From positions 1 to 8,600 of the forward strand of contig JAJRTI010000889.1 of the NCBI GenBank assembly GCA_024278415.1: a stretch of DNA of 8,600 bases, written 5' to 3'. A program made the translations under genes and the position numbers. The first letter of the stretch is position 1. Each line of letters opens with the position of its first letter. The notes beneath the pieces are model-generated. The model was not told the DNA's origin. It ran no database searches and saw only the letters and a program-made list of their open reading frames with translations. This document shows positions 1 to 3,905 of the stretch, one piece after another. The DNA comes from Planctomycetota bacterium (GTDB taxonomy: Bacteria; Planctomycetota; Brocadiia; JAJRTI01).

Positions 1-577
1 ACCAGAGGCCGCTCACCCACACCGAGCCGATGAGGAGCGGAAGTATGAGGAACAGCAGCGTGTTGAAACCCAGATTCGTCCCCATGACGATTCGGTCTTT
101 GAGCGGGAACCCCACGACGCGGTGCTCGCGCTCTGTTCGCTGTTTCCCGCTGCGCAGGTAATCGGCCAGATGCTTGATGTCTGCGGGGCCGAAGCGCGGC
201 TTCCACCCCGTGCGTTCTTTCAGGGCCCACACGTTTACCCCGGTCGCGCACAGTTGCGGGAGGATCAGCTCCCTGTGATCGACGTGGCCCTCGATCCCGC
301 TTGTTGCGAGGATGGAGACGACGGTGTCCGTCGTGAAGTAGCCGCCCCCGGCCGCGCACCACACGTTGATGCCCTTGGTGGGGGCCACCAGCAACCATGC
401 GTCGACGCGGTCTCGCTCCAAGGTCTCGACGACTTTGCGCGCGGTCAGCTCGAAGTTGGCGGTAACCAGGACCGGCGAGGTCCGGCCGGGGTTTCCTATT
501 TCGCGGAGCCCAGGCTTTGTTGGGAACGGGAAGAGGCGGCCGAACAGAAGCCAGATGTCTTTGGCGAGATTCCACAT
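1..577 (-). CDS. HgcA-type corrinoid protein, N-terminal part (runs off left edge)
   Basis: The first 192 residues are visible. The cobalamin-binding domain resembles HgcA and the CdhD/CFeSP family: GLREIGNPGRTSPVLVTANF (res. 23-42), the cap-helix motif NVWCAAGG (71-78), HRELILPQL (101-109), and RFGPADIKHLADYLRSG (128-144). A hydrophobic segment begins near residue 168 (FNTLLFLILPLLIGSVW), matching the switch from corrinoid domain to membrane domain in HgcA. In HgcA the cap cysteine, here C74, is the lower axial ligand of cobalt, and the protein carries a methyl group for mercury methylation. Canonical HgcA reads NVWCAAGK-G-TF-GT; this protein reads NVWCAAGG-G-YF-TT, so a paralogue with another substrate is possible. 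The start at 577 has GGAG eight bases upstream and overlaps the methyltransferase stop (TGATG). The C-terminus and any HgcB-like ferredoxin, fused or separate, would lie beyond the window. The family is confident; mercury methylation is not established. Confidence 0.88.
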   Translation of the reverse strand, partial: MWNLAKDIWLLFGRLFPFPTKPGLREIGNPGRTSPVLVTANFELTARKVVETLERDRVDAWLLVAPTKGINVWCAAGGGYFTTDTVVSILATSGIEGHVDHRELILPQLCATGVNVWALKERTGWKPRFGPADIKHLADYLRSGKQRTEREHRVVGFPLKDRIVMGTNLGFNTLLFLILPLLIGSVWVSGLW

Positions 578-1215
578 CACGTCTTCTCCGCGACGATGAG
601 CGCGAGTGTGCCGAGCAAGTAGTTGCTGCGGCGCACCGGTCGAAAACCCGCCCGCGCAAGCCGATCGTCGATCCCTTTCAGCGCGCGCGTGGTGTTTTGG
701 GTGAGCAGGAAGGTGATCGCGGCCAGGGGCCATCTGACGAGACCCGCGGCCACGCGTCGCCACAGCCCGCGTGGCGGGACCTCGTCGGCCACCACCAGCC
801 AGCCCTCCGGCTTGAGGGCCTGCGCCGCGGCGCGAAGCACGTGGTCAAGTTCATCCTCCGACAACTCGCTGAAGGCAAGCGTCGCCACGATGCGGTCGAA
901 GCGCTCGGCTCCCAACTGATCGATTTCCGTCGCGGTCATGTGGAGGAGTTCGGCCTGCGGCGCATTCTCGCGGGCTGCGGCCAGCATGGCGTCGGAGATG
1001 TCGATGCCTACCACGCGTGCGCCGCGCTCGGCCATCATGGCCGCAAGGGTTCCGGTCCCGCAGCCGATTTCCAGGACGTCGTGGCCGGGCTCCACACAAC
1101 TTGCCGCGATGTCTCGCTTGATGCGGTCTATTCGGCCCATGCTCAGGATTCGCATTCCCCGGTCGTACTTGGCCGGGGTTTGCTCGAGCATCTTCATGTA
1201 CACGAAGGTTGACAT
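577..1215 (-). CDS. class I SAM-dependent methyltransferase, corrinoid-protein-associated (CpaM-like)
   Basis: A protein of 212 aa with a Rossmann methyltransferase core. Motif I is VLEIGCGTGTLA (res. 47-58), an acidic residue ends strand 2 (GIDIS, D72), and the post-core region includes LKPEGWLVVADE (134-145). The N-terminal stretch MKMLEQTPAKYDRG (7-20) matches what I remember of the family named corrinoid protein-associated methyltransferase (CpaM); I could not check that. A hydrophobic helix near 161-171 may sit at the membrane. It has none of the arrangement of cysteines used by arsenite methyltransferase ArsM. The gene is translationally coupled to the HgcA-like gene by TGATG, so its likely partner is that corrinoid protein, perhaps as a source or modifier of a methyl group (inference). 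Start: the ATG at 1215 keeps the residues before MK that I recall in relatives, but the ATG at 1197 makes a classical ATGA overlap with the upstream stop and would give 206 aa. Confidence 0.85.
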   Translation of the reverse strand: MSTFVYMKMLEQTPAKYDRGMRILSMGRIDRIKRDIAASCVEPGHDVLEIGCGTGTLAAMMAERGARVVGIDISDAMLAAARENAPQAELLHMTATEIDQLGAERFDRIVATLAFSELSEDELDHVLRAAAQALKPEGWLVVADEVPPRGLWRRVAAGLVRWPLAAITFLLTQNTTRALKGIDDRLARAGFRPVRRSNYLLGTLALIVAEKT

Positions 1216-1688
1216 TCTTCACACTCGCAACTTGCGCCGCGTCTGCGCATCAGTCTGTAGCCAATCAGCATGGAGAGTATCGTCAGCGCAAACGTTAGGG
1301 GCTTGGTGATGCCGAGGAATCTCGGCCCCAGGATCCCCACATAAATGGGAAGCATGGGCGATCCACAACAGCCCGTGAGAAAGCACGCGCCTGCCCAGAT
1401 CAGGCCGCTGAGAGCAAGCCCTCCGGTTGACGCGGCAAGCGACTCCCGGCGCATCCTGAGCGCCCGGCCCAGACAGAACGCGGCGAACGCGCCGGCGAGG
1501 CCGTAAGAAAGGCCGAGCCAGTATTCCCCTGGCCCGAGGTAGCGGGCCAGCCGGGATTCCTCGGGCTGCTCAAACTCGTAGGTCGCCCACTGCCCATTTC
1601 CGCTCGATGTCGACACGTTTCGGGTAACGTAGAGAAAATGTCCGGCCAAAATCGCCATGAACACGCCCGTTGGAATCGCCCACTTCAC
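1194..1688 (-). CDS. cysteine-rich polytopic membrane protein of unknown function
   Basis: A protein of 164 aa. Hydrophobic segments at about residues 4-21, 57-78, 87-106, 110-124 and 126-147 suggest four or five membrane spans. Two cysteine features stand out: a CC pair in FLTGCCGSPML (res. 103-113), within or at the edge of a membrane segment, and a C-terminal tail GASCECEECQPSCT (151-164) with four cysteines (C154, C156, C159, C163). Both look like soft-metal or redox sites, loosely like the vicinal cysteines of mercury and copper transporters, though I recognise no named family. The start is GTG at 1688, forming a GTGA overlap with the stop of the preceding gene, and the 3' end overlaps the methyltransferase by 22 nt. 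The position between an ArsR-controlled promoter and an HgcA-like gene suggests metal or metalloid handling, or electron delivery, at the membrane. That is inference. Confidence 0.8.
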   Translation of the reverse strand: MKWAIPTGVFMAILAGHFLYVTRNVSTSSGNGQWATYEFEQPEESRLARYLGPGEYWLGLSYGLAGAFAAFCLGRALRMRRESLAASTGGLALSGLIWAGACFLTGCCGSPMLPIYVGILGPRFLGITKPLTFALTILSMLIGYRLMRRRGASCECEECQPSCT

Positions 1689-2110
1689 TGCACCGCCTCC
1701 ACGCGATTCGCTTCGATGACCAGCCCCTTCTCTCCCCGAACCATTCGCCCGGTGATTTCCACTACGGCTTTCGGCTCGGGCAGGGCGCCGGAGAACTTGA
1801 CGGGGAGAATGTTCTCCGCGCAGGTCAACACGCCACCACAGGATTCGAATTCGCGGGAGTCGATAATTCCGAACACCCCCTTCGATGGCTTCACACCGGC
1901 AACCACCCCGCGGAGCACGATGTCTCCTTTGAAATCGTCGGGGCGCTTCGCCAAGTCATCGACATGGACGACTTTCGAGGCGGCGGCCGGTTTCACGGCG
2001 GCGGCCAGTGGCGGGGCGGCCGGCTCGTCCGTTCCGCGGACGAACGCATACGTAATCCCTGCGACGACGATGGCCGAAGCGAGAATCACGGCAATGGTTC
2101 CAGTCTTCAT
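1685..2110 (-). CDS. membrane-anchored OB-fold-like periplasmic protein with paired cysteines
   Basis: A protein of 141 aa. An N-terminal hydrophobic helix (about res. 4-24, TGTIAVILASAIVVAGITYAF) is followed by a Pro/Ala linker and a soluble domain at 47-141. That domain has a beta-rich pattern such as FKGDIVLRGVVAGVKPSKGV (60-79), GIIDSREFESCGG and VVEITGRMVRGEKGLVIEANRV, like small OB-fold proteins of the CcmE or nucleic-acid-binding type; this is pattern recognition only. C91 and C97 lie in ESCGGVLTC and could form a disulfide or bind metal. It is probably anchored with the domain outside the cytoplasm. The start is the ATG at 2110, in an ATGA overlap with the arsR stop and with a purine-rich AAAGGG upstream. 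Longer in-frame extensions are read-through of the arsR region and are not credible. The function is unknown; its place in the operon ties it to the corrinoid protein and the cysteine-rich membrane protein. Confidence 0.8.
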   Translation of the reverse strand: MKTGTIAVILASAIVVAGITYAFVRGTDEPAAPPLAAAVKPAAASKVVHVDDLAKRPDDFKGDIVLRGVVAGVKPSKGVFGIIDSREFESCGGVLTCAENILPVKFSGALPEPKAVVEITGRMVRGEKGLVIEANRVEAVQ

Positions 2111-2508
2111 CTTGCGGCCCTTTCTTCTGCGTCCTTTGCCCGCGCTTGGGCGTCTTCGGTCAGGCACCAAGCGCTGTCCAGGAGCTTGATCACACAGGGG
2201 TCGACCACGTGATACAGAATCTGATTGCCGTTGCGCCGGCACTCGACAATCCCGCGGTCGGCGAGCCGTTGGAGTTGATTGGAGACCGCTTGAGGCTTCA
2301 TTTCCACTGCCTCCGCCAGTTCGGTGACGCACATTTCGCCCGTGCGCGCCAGCGCATGAAGGAGGCGAAGGCGGGTGTCATTGGCCAGGATCTTGAAGAC
2401 GGCAGTGAGTTGATCGGCCTGGGCAGGCGTAATGAGCGGACGGTCTTGCAGGGCCGCTTTGGGTGGGCAGCACACCGATTCGGTCGCGCAAGTTCCTTTC
2501 TTGGCCAT
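2107..2508 (-). CDS. ArsR/SmtB-family winged-helix metalloregulator
   Basis: A protein of 133 aa with the ArsR/SmtB fold at about residues 30-105. FKILANDTRLRLLHALA (38-54) precedes the helix-turn-helix, MKPQAVSNQLQRLADRGIV (70-88) is the recognition region, and GNQILYHVVDP (94-104) is the wing. Candidate metal ligands are seven cysteines: C7, C13 and C14 in the N-terminal arm, C60 in GEMCVTEL (the place of the ELCVCDL metalloid site of ArsR, with only one of its two cysteines kept), C90, and C105 and C115 near the C-terminus. Family members repress their own operon and leave DNA on binding thiophilic metals or metalloids; the inducer here is unknown. The ATG at 2508 has GGAA eight to eleven bases upstream, and the gene is the first of the five-gene operon, just downstream of a promoter overlapped by a perfect inverted repeat. 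ArsR-like regulators beside hgcA have been reported in mercury methylators (from memory). Confidence 0.93.
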   Translation of the reverse strand: MAKKGTCATESVCCPPKAALQDRPLITPAQADQLTAVFKILANDTRLRLLHALARTGEMCVTELAEAVEMKPQAVSNQLQRLADRGIVECRRNGNQILYHVVDPCVIKLLDSAWCLTEDAQARAKDAEERAAR

Positions 2509-2547
2509 CGCAGCGATTCCCGTTGAGACCTGATCATCTCGGCAACA

Positions 2548-2577
2548 CTACTATTACATGATACCGTGTAATAGTAG
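2548..2577. promoter_or_regulatory. probable ArsR operator: perfect 11-bp inverted repeat
   Basis: CTACTATTACA (2548-2558) and TGTAATAGTAG (2567-2577) are exact reverse complements separated by 8 bp. The AT-rich repeat stands out in GC-rich DNA. It covers the -10 box and the downstream half of the spacer of the operon promoter, so a bound dimer would block RNA polymerase. It ends 39 bp before the arsR start. Assignment to this ArsR is inferred from position, since ArsR proteins usually bind such repeats in their own promoter. Confidence 0.8.
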
Positions 2578-2586
2578 CACTGTCAA
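2558..2586 (-). promoter_or_regulatory. sigma70-type promoter of the arsR-hgcA-like operon
   Basis: On the minus strand TTGACA (2586-2581, perfect -35) is followed after exactly 17 bp by TATCAT (2563-2558, one mismatch to the -10 consensus). Transcription would start near 2551 and leave a leader of about 43 nt before the arsR ATG at 2508. The -10 box is enclosed by the inverted repeat at 2548-2577, which points to tight repression and strong expression on release. Confidence 0.78.
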
Positions 2587-3030
2587 GTTTCTATTCTGGC
2601 GTTGTGACATTTCAGCTTTTCAGGCAGCTTCGCCGCCCTGCAAGTCGAAGTCACCCGCGCTGGACGGCCGCGTCCCGCGCACCGGGCGCGGCAGGTCGTT
2701 CCCCACGAGGTACTTGAAAGCCGAGTGCAACGGGGATAGCGCCCCCGCCGATGTGCGCAAGTGGCGTCCTGCATCCGTAGGGCGGCTCCGCCATCCGTGG
2801 TATTCCTCCACCGCTTTGGCGGCACGTCCGGTGCCTGCCGTGCCGCGGGCGAATTGCGGCCAGAAGCCACGCGAGGATATCCCACCTTGAGACGCGGGCA
2901 AAGACCAGGGCGGCGGCTCTAGCATGATCTCCAGACGCACAGCCCAGCTCCAGATAATCACACTTTCCAAAGTGTGGTTATTCGGAGGTGCGGGCCCGCA
3001 GCTCTCGGCCGTCACCAGCTTGGTAGCCGA
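2587..3030. other. 444-bp intergenic spacer without a convincing gene
   Basis: This lies between the LOG-gene stop and the arsR operon promoter. A minus-strand open frame of 131 codons exists (2620-3015) and has fairly high G/C at third positions. However, its protein shows no recognisable domain, its first codons cross a palindrome, and no good ribosome site fits its first ATG; an internal ATG at about 2925 does have a GGAG. Small GC hairpins such as CCGC-TTTG-GCGG occur on the way. It may hold a decayed or very divergent gene. The one clear structure is the palindrome listed separately. Confidence 0.4.
2954..2981. repeat. near-perfect AT-rich palindrome, possible operator
   Basis: ATAATCACACTTT (2954-2966) faces CAAAGTGTGGTTAT (2968-2981), giving a near-perfect 14+14 dyad centred at 2967/2968 with one T/G non-complementary position. 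Read as RNA on the plus strand it gives a 12-bp stem (one G-U pair) with a 4-nt loop. It lies 50-77 nt beyond the LOG stop codon on that gene's strand, but no T-run follows, so it is a poor intrinsic terminator. The symmetry and AT-rich ends look more like a protein-binding site. No confident target gene is next to it. Confidence 0.55.
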
Positions 3031-3570
3031 TCAGCGCCCTTCCATGCTGAGATACGACAGCGCGTCCTCGACGCCGGCAGCGAAATGATACGCCTGCCGG
3101 TGCTTGGGCTTGGCAAAGCCGGCCGCGATCATGCGGTCCAGGAACCCCCGAAGCGCGTCGTAGTAGCCGGCCACGTTCACGAACACGACCGGCTTGCCGT
3201 GCTCCTTGAGGAGACGCAACGCTATGACCTCGAACGCCTCGTCCAGCGTGCCGAAGCCGCCGGGCAGCACGACGAACGCGTCGGCCCGGGCCACCATCTC
3301 CTCTTTGCGCTCGCGCAGGCCGGCTGTGACGATCATCTCATCCGCACCATCGAACCCCGCGCCGGCGTAGATCTTCGGGATGACGCCCACGACCTGCCCG
3401 CCGGCCGCCTTCGCTCCCCGCGCGGCCGCGGCCATGGAGCCCATGTCCGTGCCGCCGAATACGAGTGCCCACCCGCGCTCGGCAATGCCACGGCCCAGGG
3501 TGTGCGCGGCCTCAAGAAACGACGCGTCGACGGAGTTGCTCGATGAGCAAAAGACACAAATAGACTGCAT
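3031..3570 (-). CDS. LOG-family nucleotide 5'-monophosphate phosphoribohydrolase (Rossmann-like)
   Basis: A protein of 179 aa, the usual length for the family. It starts SICVFCSSSNSVD (res. 3-15). The signature LPGGFGTLDE is at 102-111, with E111 the expected catalytic glutamate, and LRERKEEM at 85-92 carries the conserved R-K pair. The glycine loop reads FGGTDMGSM (38-46), a variant of the commoner GGG..GLMG. Family members cleave N6-modified adenosine monophosphates (cytokinin activation in plants) or AMP and related nucleotides; the bacterial role is often unknown. The ATG at 3570 was chosen because residues before it do not fit the family and AGG lies about six bases upstream. Extending to 3648 would add 26 unrelated residues. 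It is monocistronic as far as can be seen, with large gaps on both sides. Confidence 0.9.
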   Translation of the reverse strand: MQSICVFCSSSNSVDASFLEAAHTLGRGIAERGWALVFGGTDMGSMAAAARGAKAAGGQVVGVIPKIYAGAGFDGADEMIVTAGLRERKEEMVARADAFVVLPGGFGTLDEAFEVIALRLLKEHGKPVVFVNVAGYYDALRGFLDRMIAAGFAKPKHRQAYHFAAGVEDALSYLSMEGR

Positions 3571-3636
3571 GCTGGCCTGGCTCCACGAGGGACGGAAGGG
3601 CGTCGCTTCGGCCTTGGCCTCGCGACAAAAAGTGGT

Positions 3637-3664
3637 TTGACAATCCACGAATCCGGGATATACT
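3637..3664 (+). promoter_or_regulatory. possible plus-strand promoter upstream of the hairpin cluster
   Basis: TTGACA (3637-3642) and TATACT (3659-3664) are separated by 16 bp on the plus strand, a near-consensus sigma70 arrangement. It points away from the LOG gene and into 3671-3840, which holds several hairpins but no open frame I accept. It could drive a small structured or antisense RNA, or be chance. Confidence 0.3.
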
Positions 3665-3689
3665 TCCCTGTGTATTACAATTCAGAAAC

Positions 3690-3709
3690 AAGGCGGCTTC
3701 GGCCGCCTT
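3690..3709 (-). terminator. hairpin with 8-bp perfect stem, likely terminator of the sulfatase unit
   Basis: AAGGCGGC (3690-3697) and GCCGCCTT (3702-3709) pair perfectly around a four-base loop. The loop is TTCG on the plus strand and CGAA on the minus strand. On the minus strand the stem is followed by GTTTCTGAATTG, a modest T-rich tract, about 200 nt past the stop of the DUF4832-type gene. It may therefore end that transcript before the LOG gene. On the plus strand no T-run follows. Confidence 0.4.
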
Positions 3710-3756
3710 CGCGAGCGCTTCCCCTCGCGAGCCTAGACGCGCCCCGCATCCGGGGC
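3709..3756. repeat. two further adjacent hairpins
   Basis: TCGCGAG (3709-3715) pairs with CTCGCGA (3724-3730) around an 8-base loop, and GCCCCG (3741-3746) pairs with CGGGGC (3751-3756) around CATC. With the hairpin at 3690-3709 they form a row of three stem-loops. In addition AGCGCTTCCC (3714-3723) is complementary to GGGAAGCGCT (3824-3833), an alternative long-range pairing. They may be part of a dispersed intergenic repeat or a structured RNA. Confidence 0.4.
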
Positions 3757-3840
3757 TCCCACGCGATAGACGGGTGATCCCAAGCGGGCCGTTATGTTTC
3801 GCGTGCATACCGAGGCCGCCTGCGGGAAGCGCTTTTCTTT

Positions 3841-3888
3841 GACCCCGAACCGGTACGATGGCCATGACGCGGCCGCCCGTTCGGGGTC
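3841..3888. repeat. 10-bp perfect inverted repeat just past the DUF4832-type gene
   Basis: GACCCCGAAC (3841-3850) and GTTCGGGGTC (3879-3888) are exact reverse complements with 28 bases between them, beginning 17 nt beyond the stop codon at 3906. On the minus strand the stem is followed by AAAGAAAAG rather than T residues, so it is not a standard terminator; it could protect the 3' end of the message. Confidence 0.45.
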
Positions 3889-3905
3889 GCTTCGTTCTGG
3901 GGGGG

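Noticed and set aside
1..577. Wood-Ljungdahl CFeSP large subunit (CdhD/AcsC)
   Set aside because: The cobalamin domain is related, but the NVWCAAG cap cysteine, the short N-terminus and the membrane segment after the domain fit HgcA-type proteins instead.
122..622. Plus-strand open frame of 166 codons at the left end
   Set aside because: It is antisense to the HgcA-like gene, whose minus-strand translation matches the family at many positions.
577..1215. Arsenite methyltransferase (ArsM)
   Set aside because: An ArsR regulator and a SAM methyltransferase suggested it, but the conserved ArsM cysteines are absent; C40 and the motif I cysteine C52 are the only ones.
2111..2332. N-terminal extension of the OB-fold-like protein
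   Set aside because: It overlaps arsR in another frame, while ATG 2110 gives an ATGA overlap followed at once by a membrane anchor.
2954..2981. Intrinsic terminator of the LOG gene
   Set aside because: There is no T-run after the stem on the minus strand, and the minus-strand RNA has an A-C mismatch; the symmetry fits a DNA operator better.
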